Assembly: GCF_010731855.1 (NCBI RefSeq)
Contig: NZ_AP022620.1
Location: forward strand, 2,666,001 to 2,730,000
Direction of reading: 5' to 3'
Source of the DNA: Mycolicibacterium anyangense
Lineage (GTDB): Bacteria; Actinomycetota; Actinomycetes; Mycobacteriales; Mycobacteriaceae
Length of the DNA stretch: 64,000 nucleotides
Shown here: positions 1 through 12,508 of the stretch, piece after piece
Numbering within the stretch: position 1 is the stretch's first letter
Layout: every line of letters starts with the position of its first letter
Program-made: the position numbers and the translations under genes
The notes under the pieces: model-generated
The model's input: the letters and a program-made list of their open reading frames with translations, nothing else
Told to the model about the DNA's origin: nothing
The model's database searches: none

Positions 1-4
1 GTCG

Positions 5-18
5 GGGGAATAGGTCCC
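5..18 (+). promoter_or_regulatory. Degenerate DosR-box-like palindrome
   Basis: GGGGAATAGGTCCC lies about 45 bp upstream of the first gene. The right half GTCCC matches the DosR consensus (GGGACTTNNGTCCC) and the left half keeps GGG. The match is weak. It is noted only because the downstream product resembles Rv2629, a DosR-regulon member in M. tuberculosis (recalled, not checked). Confidence 0.2.
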
Positions 19-62
19 CGTGGAGAACCGACACAGGACCGACATACAGCTGAGGAGTAGCC

Positions 63-1169
63 ATGCTTTCCGACCGTTTTCGCCCCCTGCTCGACGCCAC
101 CGGACCGTTCGTCTCGATCTACTTCGACGACTCGCACGACACCCAGGACGCCGCAGCTCAACTCGACGCCCGACTGCGCGATATCCGCAAACACCTCGAG
201 GAGCGGTCGGTGGAGACCGCGATGATCGAGGAGATCGACACCGCGGTGCGCGCCGCTCATCCGCCGGTGGGCCGAAGCGGGCGCGCGGTGATCGCCGCGA
301 GCGGCTCGATCGTCACCGACGAGCACTTGATCCGGCCACCGGCCACCACCGAGTTGCGGGTCTCGGAGTTGCCCTATCTGATCCCGATCGTCGAGCACGG
401 CCTGCTGCACACGACCTATCTGCTGGTGGCCGTGGACCACACCGGCGCCGACATCACGGTGCACCGGTCGGGCACCACCCGCTCGGAGACCGTCGACGGC
501 GATCACCGCCCCGTGCACAAGGCCAAATCCGCCGAGCATCACGAGTACGGCACCGCACAGGGCAAGGTCGATGAGGCGGTGCGCCGCAACATCCGCGACG
601 TCGCCGACCGCGTCACCCAGCTGGTCGACGAGACCGGCGCCGAACTGGTCTTCATCGAGGGCGAGGCAAGTGCGCGCGCCGAACTCACCGCAGCCCTGCC
701 CGAGCGGGTGGCCGGTATCGCGGTCGCGCTGCACAGCGGCGGGCGCACCGAGGGCACCGACCAAGCCGAGGTGCACCACGAGATCGGTCAGGAATTCCTC
801 AAGCGGCGGCTGGCCACCATCGACGACGCCGCCCAGCGGTTCGCGGCCGGTCAGGGCACCGGGCTGGCTGTGGAGGGTCTGGCCGCGGTGACCGCCGCGC
901 TGCGCGACGGCGCGGTGGACACCCTGATCATCGGTGAGATCGGAGCGGCCACCGTGGTCGCCGACACCGATCTGACGCTGATCGCGCCGGACGCCGACAC
1001 CCTTTCGGACCTCGGTGGCGCACCCGAGCGGACCCTGCGCGCCGACGAGGCCCTGCCGCTGCTGGCGGTGACGACCGGCGCGGCGCTGGTGCGCACCGAC
1101 GAACGGATCAGTCCGGCCGACGGCGTCGCCGCGGTCCTGCGGTACGCCGAGATGAGTTCCGCGGGCTAA
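63..1169 (+). CDS. Rv2629-like baeRF2-domain protein
   Basis: This 368-residue soluble protein begins MLSDRFRPLLDATGPF and keeps the YFDDSHDTQDAAAQLDAR segment that is nearly identical in M. tuberculosis Rv2629. The family is the bacterial archaeo-eukaryotic release factor family 2 (Vms1/eRF1-like fold), suspected to act on stalled ribosomes or peptidyl-tRNA; no activity can be shown from sequence. A GAGGAG ribosome site lies about 7 bp before the ATG. Length matches the family. The stop overlaps tail-to-tail with the MFS gene stop on the other strand. In M. tuberculosis the homologue belongs to the hypoxia (DosR) regulon, so a dormancy link is possible but inferred. Confidence 0.85.
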   Translation: MLSDRFRPLLDATGPFVSIYFDDSHDTQDAAAQLDARLRDIRKHLEERSVETAMIEEIDTAVRAAHPPVGRSGRAVIAASGSIVTDEHLIRPPATTELRVSELPYLIPIVEHGLLHTTYLLVAVDHTGADITVHRSGTTRSETVDGDHRPVHKAKSAEHHEYGTAQGKVDEAVRRNIRDVADRVTQLVDETGAELVFIEGEASARAELTAALPERVAGIAVALHSGGRTEGTDQAEVHHEIGQEFLKRRLATIDDAAQRFAAGQGTGLAVEGLAAVTAALRDGAVDTLIIGEIGAATVVADTDLTLIAPDADTLSDLGGAPERTLRADEALPLLAVTTGAALVRTDERISPADGVAAVLRYAEMSSAG

Positions 1170-2398
1170 TCCCCGCTGCCGACGCACAGCAGCGCCACCA
1201 GCGCGATCGACACGCCTGCCGTCATCACCACGGCCAGCGCCACCTCGTCATTGCCCAGCAGCCCCACCACCGGCGCGATCACCGCACCGGTGGTGAACTG
1301 CGCGGCACCCAACAGCGCGGCCGCGGTGCCCGCGGCGTCGGGGTGCCGCGACAGCGCGACCGCGGGTGCGTTGGGCATCACGAAACCGAGCAACGCCAGC
1401 ACCGCCCACACCGGCAGCACGAAGCCCAGCAGGCCGCCGGTGTGGGTGGCGGCCAGCCCGATGAACACCGTTCCGGCCAGCGTCGACGCCACCAGTGCGG
1501 TGACCATGATGGGCTGCGGGCGAAACCGGCGCAGCAGCACCACGTTGAACTGGGTGGCCGCAATCAGCGCGATCGCGCCCGCGCCGAACACCAGCGCGAA
1601 GCTCTGCTGATCCAGGCCGTGCCGGCCCTGCAGCACGAACGAGGCCGCCGAGATGTAGGCGAACAGACCCGACATGCCCAGCGCGCCGACCAGAACCAGG
1701 ACGACGAAGCGCACATCACCGAAGAGCTCGGCATAGGTGCCCAGGATCGACCGCAATTTCAGCGGACGGCGGTGTGCCGGCGGCAGCGTCTCCGGCAGTG
1801 CCAGCACGGCGATCATCAACAGTCCCCCGGCCAGCACGATCAACGCCGCGAAGACCCAGTGCCAGCTGGCGTGCAGCAGAACAGCCGCGCCCAGCGACGG
1901 CGCCAGCACCGGCGCGACACCGAGCACCAGCATCAGCCGCGACATCACCGTGGCCGCCACCGAGTCGGTGAACAGATCGCCCACCACCGCGACGGCGACC
2001 ACCATCGCGGCGGCCGCGCCCATCCCCTGCACGCTGCGGGCGATGCCGAGCACCGCCATGTTCGGGGCCAGCAGGCAGACCAGCGAGGCCACCATGTGCA
2101 GCAGGATCCCGGCAATCAGCGGGCGGCGCCGGCCCAGCGAATCCGACAGCGGACCGACCACGAGCTGGCCCAGCGCCAGGCCCGCCAGCGTTCCGGTCAG
2201 CGTCAGCTGCGCCACCGACGACGACACCCCGAGCTCGGTAGCGATGCGCGGCAGCGCAGGCAGATACATGTCGATGGTCAGCGGGCCGAGCGCCACCAGC
2301 GCGCCCAGGATCACGATCATCCGGGCCCGGTTGGGCGCCGCCGTGGCCGCGGCAGTGGCGGTGTTTCGTGTCGTGGTCACTGCCCGGGATGCTGCCAT
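1166..2398 (-). CDS. MFS drug-efflux transporter, Bcr/CflA type
   Basis: This is a 410-residue integral membrane protein with about twelve hydrophobic segments. The first helix reads ALGPLTIDMYLPALPRIA, the signature of the Bcr/CflA (DHA1) multidrug subfamily, and the loop 2-3 motif GPLSDSLGRRRPL is the classic MFS motif A. It probably exports drugs or small metabolites using the proton gradient. It occupies the position of Rv1250 beside the kgd locus. I chose the ATG at 2398 just before the cytoplasmic tail; a GTG at 2413 is possible, and an AGGAGG sits further upstream at about 2435, so the exact start is uncertain. Confidence 0.88.
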   Translation of the reverse strand: MAASRAVTTTRNTATAAATAAPNRARMIVILGALVALGPLTIDMYLPALPRIATELGVSSSVAQLTLTGTLAGLALGQLVVGPLSDSLGRRRPLIAGILLHMVASLVCLLAPNMAVLGIARSVQGMGAAAAMVVAVAVVGDLFTDSVAATVMSRLMLVLGVAPVLAPSLGAAVLLHASWHWVFAALIVLAGGLLMIAVLALPETLPPAHRRPLKLRSILGTYAELFGDVRFVVLVLVGALGMSGLFAYISAASFVLQGRHGLDQQSFALVFGAGAIALIAATQFNVVLLRRFRPQPIMVTALVASTLAGTVFIGLAATHTGGLLGFVLPVWAVLALLGFVMPNAPAVALSRHPDAAGTAAALLGAAQFTTGAVIAPVVGLLGNDEVALAVVMTAGVSIALVALLCVGSGD

Positions 2399-2537
2399 GC
2401 TCTTCGACAGCACCGCTGTCCGAATATTTGTTCCTCCTGGGCCGATCCGACGAGTGGTGACCGGGATCACGGCGGGCACGTTCGGACGGTCCTCGTTCGT
2501 TAGCCTGAAGTCACGCACCAGGCAGGAAGGCACCCGC

Positions 2538-3293
2538 ATGAAACTCCGCAGACGGGGCACGGCAGAGGAGAACCTGCCAGCTCGGATCGACGACGATCCG
2601 GCGATGTCGGCGCGGGTGCTCTCGCAGATCCTCGAGCGCGGTACCCGGGTCCAGGCGCCAGCGGTCCGGGCCTACGTCGCGCGGCTGAGACGGCTCAATC
2701 CCGAGGCCAGCCCGGCCGAGATCGTCACCAAACTGGAGAAGCGTTATCTGGCCGCCGTGATGGCCAGCGGTGCCGCCGTCGGCTCGGCCGCGGCCTTCCC
2801 CGGGATCGGAACGTTGGCGGCCCTGTCGGCGGTGGCCGGCGAGACCCTGGTGTTCCTGGAGGCCACCGCGGTCTTCGTGCTGGCCGTCGCCGAGGTGCAC
2901 GGCATCCCCCTCGAGGAGCGGGAACGCCGTCGCGCCCTGGTGTTGGCGGTGCTGGTCGGCGACGACAGCAAGGGCGCCATCGCCGACCTTGTCGGGCCCG
3001 GCCGTACCAACGGCGCCTGGCTGGCCGAGGGCGCCGAGATGCTGCCACTGCCGCTGGTGTCACAGCTGAACACCCGGCTGATGCGCTACTTCGTCAAGCG
3101 GTTCACGATCAAGCGCAGCGCGATGGCGCTGGGCAAGATGTTGCCGGTCGGCATCGGCGCCGCGGTGGGCGGCGGCGGTAACCGGATGATGGGCCGCAAG
3201 ATCGTCGCCAACGCCCATGCGGCGTTCGGGCCGGCCCGGACGCGGTGGCCGGTGATGCTGCACCTGCTGCCTGCGGTGGCAGACGAGAGGTAG
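2538..3293 (+). CDS. Rv1249-like membrane-associated protein
   Basis: This 251-residue protein of unknown function starts MKLRRRGTAEENLPARID with AAGG 8 bp upstream of the ATG. The central part (about residues 75-125) is hydrophobic, with a Gly/Ala-rich MASGAAVGSAAAFPGIGTLAAL segment and a second segment around ETLVFLEATAVFVLAVAEVHG, suggesting one or two membrane passages. A further Gly-rich stretch (GIGAAVGGGGNRMMGRK) lies near the C-terminus. It is the usual neighbour of kgd in mycobacteria (Rv1249c position) and divergent from the MFS gene. The frame is open far upstream, but that part runs antisense to the MFS gene and is not coding. Confidence 0.75.
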   Translation: MKLRRRGTAEENLPARIDDDPAMSARVLSQILERGTRVQAPAVRAYVARLRRLNPEASPAEIVTKLEKRYLAAVMASGAAVGSAAAFPGIGTLAALSAVAGETLVFLEATAVFVLAVAEVHGIPLEERERRRALVLAVLVGDDSKGAIADLVGPGRTNGAWLAEGAEMLPLPLVSQLNTRLMRYFVKRFTIKRSAMALGKMLPVGIGAAVGGGGNRMMGRKIVANAHAAFGPARTRWPVMLHLLPAVADER

Positions 3294-3386
3294 CGGCAAG
3301 GTAACCGTTCGCCGACGATGCCGCACCGGTTATCTCACCACCTCCGAGCATGACCCTGACGTGCTTCGGGAATGCGTGGGAAGCGT

Positions 3387-3392
3387 TAGCCT
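3387..3392 (+). promoter_or_regulatory. Candidate kgd -10 element
   Basis: The 189-bp gap before kgd contains TAGCCT, a TANNNT hexamer that would give a leader of about 85 nt. No convincing -35 is seen and nothing else is recognised in the gap. Confidence 0.25.
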
Positions 3393-3482
3393 TTAGGGCG
3401 ACGAAGAGTCGGGCACAACAGTGGGGCGGGCCGTTACGAGCACGGCTTGCCCGGACGACACGAATCGAGGCGAGTACCTGCC

Positions 3483-7196
<3,714 letters not shown>

Positions 7197-7207
7197 AACG
7201 GCGCGAC

Positions 7208-7257
7208 TGTGGGCCTTATGTACGCCACATCGCCGGATCGCGTACATAGGCCCCACA
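7208..7257. terminator. Bidirectional hairpin between kgd and DUF732 gene
   Basis: An 18-bp inverted repeat (arms 7208-7225 and 7240-7257, two mismatches, 14-nt loop) occupies the gap between two convergent stops. The left arm reads TGTGGGCCTTATGTACGC. It has no T-tract, as is usual in mycobacteria, and can serve both strands. Confidence 0.65.
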
Positions 7258-7274
7258 CTCGCGGAGTCGACGCC

Positions 7275-7649
7275 CTAGAAGCCGAGGTTGTTGAGGAACG
7301 GCAGCGGGATGGGCGAATTGCCGTTAGCCAGATCCTGCACCGCGCGCGGGCAGAAGAACGACACCGCGATACCGGTGAACATGGTGGCCGGGCCCAGCGG
7401 ACGGCCCAGCCGGTCGGCGACGGTCGAGGCGATGTCGGCGGTGTTCTGACTGCGCTGAGCCAGCAGCGGGCACACCGACTGACCCAACTCGACGGCCTGG
7501 CCGGGATCGAGGTTGTCGATACCGGCGGCGCTGAGGGCACCCAGGAAGTCGTCGGCCGTGGTGTCGGCGTGCGCGGGCGCGGCGAACGCCGCAGCACCGG
7601 CGAGCAGGCCCGCAGCCACCGCGGCGGTCGTCATCTGACGGAACATCAT
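7275..7649 (-). CDS. Secreted DUF732-family protein
   Basis: This 124-residue protein has a signal peptide ending AAFAAPAHA before DTTADDFLGALSAAGI. The mature part has the DUF732 pattern: a short helical domain with two Cys (SVCPLL and FFCPRA), probably disulfide-bonded outside the membrane. Function is unknown; the family is expanded in mycobacteria. ATG codons at 7649, 7646 and 7667 are all possible, and none has a strong ribosome site. In M. tuberculosis this interval holds a relBE pair, so gene content differs here. Confidence 0.75.
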   Translation of the reverse strand: MMFRQMTTAAVAAGLLAGAAAFAAPAHADTTADDFLGALSAAGIDNLDPGQAVELGQSVCPLLAQRSQNTADIASTVADRLGRPLGPATMFTGIAVSFFCPRAVQDLANGNSPIPLPFLNNLGF

Positions 7650-7747
7650 GCTTACAGCATCGTGCATCGGCAGGCCGCCGTTACCGGCGGTCCGGGGACC
7701 GGCTAACGTGGGCCGCGTTCGACACACGTCTAACAAGAGGAGCACTC

Positions 7748-8578
7748 ATGCAGGGGTTCGCCGGGAAGGTCGCCGTCGTCACCGGCGCCGGGTCGGGTAT
7801 CGGCCAGGCATTGGCCATCGAACTGGGCCGATCGGGTGCCAGCGTCGCGATCAGCGATGTCGACACCGAAGGTCTGGCCGTCACCGAGGAACGCCTCAAG
7901 GCCATCGGGGTCAACGTCAAAGCCGATCGCCTCAACGTCACCGAGCGCGAGGCGTTCAGCGCCTACGCCGATGAGGTCAAGGCGCACTTCGGCAAGGTCA
8001 ACCAGATCTACAACAACGCCGGTATCGCGTTCTCCGGCGATGTCGAGGTCAGCCAGTTCAAAGACATCGAACGAGTCATGGACGTCGACTTCTGGGGTGT
8101 GGTCAACGGAACCAAGGTGTTCCTGCCCTACCTGATCGAGTCCGGCGACGGCCACGTGGTCAACATCTCCAGCCTGTTCGGCATCTTTTCCGTCCCCGGG
8201 CAGGCCGCCTACAACTCGGCGAAGTTCGCGGTGCGCGGCTTCACCGAGGCTCTGCGCCAGGAGATGATCCTGGCCAACCACCCGGTGCAGGTGACCACCG
8301 TGCACCCCGGCGGCATCAAGACCGCCATCGCCCGCAACTCCACCGTTGCCGAGGGACTCGACCAGGCCGCGATGGCCCAAGCCTTCGACAAGAAGCTGGC
8401 CCGCACCACACCGGAGCGGGCGGCACAGATCATCCTCGAGGCCGTCCGCAAGAAGAAGGCCCGGGTACTCGTCGGCGCCGACGCCAAGATCCTCGACGTG
8501 ATCGTGCGGATCACCGGCTCGGGCTACCAGGACCTGTTCTCCCGCGTGCTGCCCAAGCTGTCGCCGCCGACGCGCTAA
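7748..8578 (+). CDS. Short-chain dehydrogenase/reductase
   Basis: This 276-residue NAD(P)-dependent oxidoreductase shows the classical SDR layout: TGAGSGIG cofactor loop near residue 13, NNAG near 91, catalytic Ser in NISSLFG and the YNSAK Tyr/Lys pair around residue 157. The substrate cannot be inferred; Rv1245c occupies the same position. An AGAGGAG ribosome site lies 6 bp before the ATG. The gene ends with a 4-bp tail-to-tail overlap with lpqZ. The basic C-terminal tail (KKKARVLVGADAKILDVIVRI) is typical of the mycobacterial SDR subgroup often called KRs with membrane association. Confidence 0.92.
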   Translation: MQGFAGKVAVVTGAGSGIGQALAIELGRSGASVAISDVDTEGLAVTEERLKAIGVNVKADRLNVTEREAFSAYADEVKAHFGKVNQIYNNAGIAFSGDVEVSQFKDIERVMDVDFWGVVNGTKVFLPYLIESGDGHVVNISSLFGIFSVPGQAAYNSAKFAVRGFTEALRQEMILANHPVQVTTVHPGGIKTAIARNSTVAEGLDQAAMAQAFDKKLARTTPERAAQIILEAVRKKKARVLVGADAKILDVIVRITGSGYQDLFSRVLPKLSPPTR

Positions 8579-9426
8579 CGCCCCAACGGGTGCGCGGAGA
8601 GCCAGTTCTCGGCCACCGTGCGCGGGTCGCCGCCCTCGGCGACCTGGCGGCGCAGATCCACCAGTGCCCCGGTGTCCAGGACGCCGGCGAGTTCGTTGAC
8701 CGCGCGCATCTGCTGCTGGTCGAGTTCGTTGCGCCGGTACAACGGCACGACGTTCTCCGCCTGGATCAGAACGGGTTTGCGATCGGCCAGCACCGTGATG
8801 TCACTGGGCACCCCGGCATCGGCGGTGCCGGTCCACGCCGCGGTGATCACCCCCTTGCGCAATGCGTCGAATAGCGTTGCGGCGTCCGGAAATTCACGTG
8901 CCGGCGGCAGCGCACAGGCTCCCACCGAGGTGGGTAGCCCGCGCACCCCGGCCACCGCACCGAGGATGAGCCCCGTGCAGTGGGTCACCAGCGCACTCAG
9001 GTCACGGCTCCCCCAGCTCGCCGCGGTCGCATCGGTGACGGCCAGCGCAGGCTTGTCCTCTGCCGATGTGGCGTAGTCACCGGCGGCCACTCCTTCGGGC
9101 AGCGCGCCGATCATCGCCCGGTATACCTGGGCATCCGAGCGCGCCGCCGACCCCGGGTCGAACCTCTGCAACAGCCGCCCGGTGAAACCGGGCACCACGC
9201 TGACCGCACCGGAGTCCAACGCGGACAACGGATCATCCAGCGTCTTGACGTATCCCGCCGTCCCGTAGGAGCGCAGCGCGGCGGCATACAGCTCGGCCAG
9301 CAGCGTGGTCTGCGGATCGGGTGTGGCGCCGACCGCCATCGACGGGCCAGGGGGCGCGGCGCCGCATGCGGTCAGCGTCAGCGCCAGCAGAACCCCGGCC
9401 AGCCGACGAACGAACGCTGCGCTCAA
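8575..9426 (-). CDS. lpqZ: LpqZ-like lipoprotein, osmoprotectant-type binding protein
   Basis: This 283-residue lipoprotein has a signal sequence with the lipobox LTAC (Cys21) and a mature part resembling the OpuAC/glycine-betaine substrate-binding fold. No permease or ATPase gene is adjacent, so the transport partner is unknown and the protein may be a stand-alone binder. The start is TTG, overlapping the TGA stop of the malic enzyme gene (TTGA), so the two are probably translationally coupled on one mRNA. It holds the position of Rv1244 (lpqZ). Confidence 0.8.
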   Translation of the reverse strand: MSAAFVRRLAGVLLALTLTACGAAPPGPSMAVGATPDPQTTLLAELYAAALRSYGTAGYVKTLDDPLSALDSGAVSVVPGFTGRLLQRFDPGSAARSDAQVYRAMIGALPEGVAAGDYATSAEDKPALAVTDATAASWGSRDLSALVTHCTGLILGAVAGVRGLPTSVGACALPPAREFPDAATLFDALRKGVITAAWTGTADAGVPSDITVLADRKPVLIQAENVVPLYRRNELDQQQMRAVNELAGVLDTGALVDLRRQVAEGGDPRTVAENWLSAHPLGR

Positions 9427-10595
9427 TCGCTTTCCGACGCCGCACCCACCGCCTGCGCGACGGCGGGGCCGACGCGCGGATCCAGCGGACTGGGCACGAT
9501 GTAGTCGGGCGCCAGATCGTCACCGACGACGGAGAAGATCGCTTGGGCGGCAGCCACTTTCATCTTCTCGGTGATGCGGCGTGCACCGGCGTCGAGCGCT
9601 CCGCGGAACACCCCCGGGAAGGCCAGCACGTTGTTGATCTGATTCGGGAAGTCGCTGCGGCCGGTCGCCACCACCGCGGCGTACTTCTTGGCCACCTCGG
9701 GATGGATCTCCGGGTCGGGGTTCGACATGGCGAACACGATGCAGCCCGGAGCCATCGTCGCGATCAGCTCCTCGGGCACCAGGCCGGCGGAGACGCCCAT
9801 GAACACGTCGGCACCGGCCAGCGCCTCGACCATGCCGCCGGTCAGACCGGCGGGGTTGGTCCGCGAAGCCAGCTCGGCCTTGAAGGCATTGAGGTCGTCA
9901 CGACCGCTGTGCACGATGCCCTGCGAATCCAGCACGGTGAGGTGGCTGACGCCGCTGGCGAGCAAGATGTTCGCGCACGCGATACCGGCGGCACCCGCCC
10001 CGGAGATGACCACCTTCAGCGTGGTGATGTCCCGGTCGAGCACCTTGGCGGCGCCCATCAGCGCGGCCAGCACGACGATGGCCGTGCCGTGCTGGTCGTC
10101 GTGCATGACGGGGCAGTCCAGCGCCACGATCAGCCGCCGTTCGATCTCGAAACAACGCGGCGCCGAGATGTCCTCGAGGTTGACCGCCCCGAAGGTCGGG
10201 CGTAGCCGGATCACCGTCTCGACGATCTCGTCGGGATCCTTGGTATCGAGCACGATCGGGATGGAGTCCAGGCCGCCGAAGGTCTTGAACAGCGCAGCCT
10301 TGCCCTCCATCACCGGCAGTGAGGCGGCCGGACCGATGTCGCCCAGGCCGAGCACGGCGGTGCCGTCGCTGATCACCGCCACCAGACGATTGGCCCACGT
10401 GTAGCGGGCGGCCAGGGTGTGGTCGGCTGCGATCGCCCTGCTGACCTGGGCTACCCCCGGGGTGTAGGCGATCGACAGTGCACGCTGGGTATCCAGCGGC
10501 GACTTGAGCTCGACGGACAGCTTGCCGCCGTGGTGGGCGTCAAAGATCTCCTCGTCGTCGATGACGAGGCGGGAGTTGGGCACCGTTTCGGTCAC
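9423..10595 (-). CDS. NAD-type malic enzyme
   Basis: This 390-residue enzyme of the short malic-enzyme class converts malate to pyruvate and CO2. Visible features are the YTPGVAQVS substrate loop, GLGDIGPAASLPVMEGKAALFK, the metal site region ALDCPVMHDDQHGTA, the Rossmann motif GAGAAGIACANILL and SNPDPEI. It differs from the longer Mez (Rv2332) type. The GTG start at 10595 is preceded by TACCCT-N6, a leaderless promoter pattern, so I prefer it over the longer reading. It is co-transcribed with lpqZ. The M. tuberculosis locus has malate dehydrogenase near this position, making this a functional neighbour rather than an orthologue. Confidence 0.92.
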   Translation of the reverse strand: MTETVPNSRLVIDDEEIFDAHHGGKLSVELKSPLDTQRALSIAYTPGVAQVSRAIAADHTLAARYTWANRLVAVISDGTAVLGLGDIGPAASLPVMEGKAALFKTFGGLDSIPIVLDTKDPDEIVETVIRLRPTFGAVNLEDISAPRCFEIERRLIVALDCPVMHDDQHGTAIVVLAALMGAAKVLDRDITTLKVVISGAGAAGIACANILLASGVSHLTVLDSQGIVHSGRDDLNAFKAELASRTNPAGLTGGMVEALAGADVFMGVSAGLVPEELIATMAPGCIVFAMSNPDPEIHPEVAKKYAAVVATGRSDFPNQINNVLAFPGVFRGALDAGARRITEKMKVAAAQAIFSVVGDDLAPDYIVPSPLDPRVGPAVAQAVGAASESD

Positions 10596-10601
10596 GGCGT
10601 C

Positions 10602-10607
10602 AGGGTA
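10602..10607 (-). promoter_or_regulatory. Leaderless -10 for malic enzyme
   Basis: TACCCT on the minus strand stands 6 bp before the GTG at 10595. Confidence 0.4.
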
Positions 10608-10730
10608 CTCGCCCAGCAGGCCGGGAAGAATGAGGTTCCGCCAGTTGGCGGGAAGCCCGCAGAGCGCCCGGCGCGTAGCATTTCCGGTCGGACCCACCGG
10701 GGTCGCAGTGCGTACGAGGGGAGGCCCGAT

Positions 10731-11834
10731 ATGGCGACGTTCCGCGCTCGTCCACCCTCACTGCTGGGGGTGAACCGCCCGCGGCCCGCCGAGGTCGATG
10801 CCAAGCGCATCCACGTCCCGGTGGCACGTGCCACGGTCGACTGCGCGATCTACGTCGACGGCGAGCGACTACCCGGTAAGTACACCCATGCCGCTGCGCT
10901 GGAGCGTGTCCGCGAACTGGAAGCCGAGGGCCAACAAGCATTCGTGTGGATCGGGCTGCACGAGCCCGACGAGTTCCAGATGCAATCGGTGGCCGAGGTC
11001 TTCGGACTGCACCCGCTGGCCGTGGAGGACGCGGTGCACGCCCACCAGCGGCCCAAGGTCGAGCGCTACGACGACACCCTGTTCCTGGTCCTCAAGACCG
11101 TCATCTACGTTCCGCACGAGTCGGTCGCACTGGCCCGCGAGATCGTGGAGACCGGCGAGATCATGGTGTTCGTCGGCAGCGATTTCGTGGTGACCGTCCG
11201 CCACGGCGACCACACCGGTCTGGCCGGGCTGCGCAAGAAGCTCGAAGAAGAACACCAACAACTGGCGCTGGGTCCCTACGGGGTGATGCACGCGATCGCC
11301 GATCACGTGGTGGACACCTACCGCGACGTCAGCGCGTTGATGGAATGCGATATCGACGCCATCGAGTCCGACACGTTCTCCCCGCTGACCAAGACCGACA
11401 TCGAGCCGATCTACATGCTCAAGCGTGAGGTCGTCGAATTGCGAAGGGCTGTATCGCCTCTCACGGTCGCGCTGGCCAGGTTCAACACCGAGTACAAGGA
11501 TCTGATGACCAAGGAACTGCTGCGCTACATGCGCGACGTCCTGGACCATCAGACCCAGGCCGCCGACCGGATCGCCAGTTACGACGAGATGCTGTCGTCA
11601 CTGGTGCAGGCCGCACTGGCCAAGGTGGGCATGCAGCAGAACACCGACATGCGCAAGATCACCGCATGGGCGGCCATGGCCGCGGTGCCGACCATGATCG
11701 CCGGCATCTACGGTATGAACTTCGACGACATGCCCGAATTGCATTGGCGCTGGGGCTATCCCCTGGTGGTGCTGGTGATGGTGGGCATCTGCAGCTTCCT
11801 GTACCGCAACTTCCGCCGTAACCACTGGCTTTAG
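10731..11834 (+). CDS. corA: CorA magnesium/cobalt channel
   Basis: This 367-residue pentameric Mg2+ channel of the inner membrane has a long acidic/helical cytoplasmic domain (to about residue 300). It ends with two C-terminal helices; the first is followed by the signature YGMNFDDMPE (GMN at about 328-330), and the second ends in the basic tail YRNFRRNHWL. GAGGGGAGG precedes the ATG by about 9 bp. Length equals the mycobacterial CorA (about 366). It is divergent from the malic enzyme gene. Confidence 0.96.
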   Translation: MATFRARPPSLLGVNRPRPAEVDAKRIHVPVARATVDCAIYVDGERLPGKYTHAAALERVRELEAEGQQAFVWIGLHEPDEFQMQSVAEVFGLHPLAVEDAVHAHQRPKVERYDDTLFLVLKTVIYVPHESVALAREIVETGEIMVFVGSDFVVTVRHGDHTGLAGLRKKLEEEHQQLALGPYGVMHAIADHVVDTYRDVSALMECDIDAIESDTFSPLTKTDIEPIYMLKREVVELRRAVSPLTVALARFNTEYKDLMTKELLRYMRDVLDHQTQAADRIASYDEMLSSLVQAALAKVGMQQNTDMRKITAWAAMAAVPTMIAGIYGMNFDDMPELHWRWGYPLVVLVMVGICSFLYRNFRRNHWL

Positions 11835-11852
11835 CCTCGTCTTCCACCGAAC

Positions 11853-11900
11853 GTCACCCTGGAGTGACAGTGCACCGCGGGCGTCACGCTGGTGTGACGC
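11853..11900. terminator. Twin related palindromes between convergent genes
   Basis: GTCACCCTGGAGTGAC (11853-11868) and GCGTCACGCTGGTGTGACGC (11881-11900) are two related stem-loops 28 bp apart, in the 77-bp gap between the corA and SUFU-domain stops. The second has perfect 7-bp arms. They are probably a bidirectional terminator. Confidence 0.5.
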
Positions 11901-11911
11901 TCGGCGCCGGA

Positions 11912-12508
11912 CTAGCTCGGCGCCGACGCTCGCCGTCGCGGATCCAGCACGTCGACCCCGTCGTCGAGCCACGCCTGACGCATGGCCTGCGCACCCTTGA
12001 GCCGCACCCAGGCCGCCTCGGTCGCGGTGATCGGCACCGCCGAGAGCAACACCACCGGATCCATCGGCGGCTCCAGTGCTAGGTCCGCGATGTCGGACGG
12101 CCCCAACAGCACTGCGGTGAACGGAGCCGAATCCCAGAGCGGCCCAGACAGATCGATCAGCGCATCGGCAACCAGCACCACACCCTCGACAGCAGGCGTC
12201 GCGGCGACCACCGCCAGGCTGCGGGCCAGACCGGGTGTCGGTGCGGTCTGCCGCAAGCTCATGACGACCTCGGCCCGCGGACCGCGCAACGGGTCGGCCG
12301 CCACGTCCGACGGGTCGGTCATCGGATGACGCGAACACCCCACCGACACATAGTGGGCCACCCCGTCCGGGCTCGGCCCGAACCGTAGGATCTCCATCCG
12401 CTCGACACCGAGGAACGTGACGCTGGCCGAGTCCGGCTCGGCATCGATACCGGCGCCGGCGAAGTGGCCGCGCAGATGATCGCGGACCTGCTGCAGCGGT
12501 GAGCTCAC
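11912..12508 (-). CDS. Suppressor-of-fused domain protein
   Basis: This 198-residue protein matches the bacterial SUFU-domain pattern (LGVERMEILRFGPSPDGVAHYVSVGCSRHPM followed by RAEVVMSLRQ). Bacterial SUFU proteins are usually found as immunity or regulatory proteins; no biochemical role is known here. Its GTG directly abuts the TAA stop of sugC, so it is the last gene of the lpqY-sugABC operon as read from sequence. Nothing identifies a role in trehalose uptake. No toxin-like partner is adjacent. Confidence 0.75.
   Translation of the reverse strand: MSSPLQQVRDHLRGHFAGAGIDAEPDSASVTFLGVERMEILRFGPSPDGVAHYVSVGCSRHPMTDPSDVAADPLRGPRAEVVMSLRQTAPTPGLARSLAVVAATPAVEGVVLVADALIDLSGPLWDSAPFTAVLLGPSDIADLALEPPMDPVVLLSAVPITATEAAWVRLKGAQAMRQAWLDDGVDVLDPRRRASAPS

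Noticed and set aside
1343..2503. A 386-codon plus-strand frame opposite the MFS gene
   Set aside because: Arg/Gln/His-rich low-complexity translation is typical of an antisense shadow.
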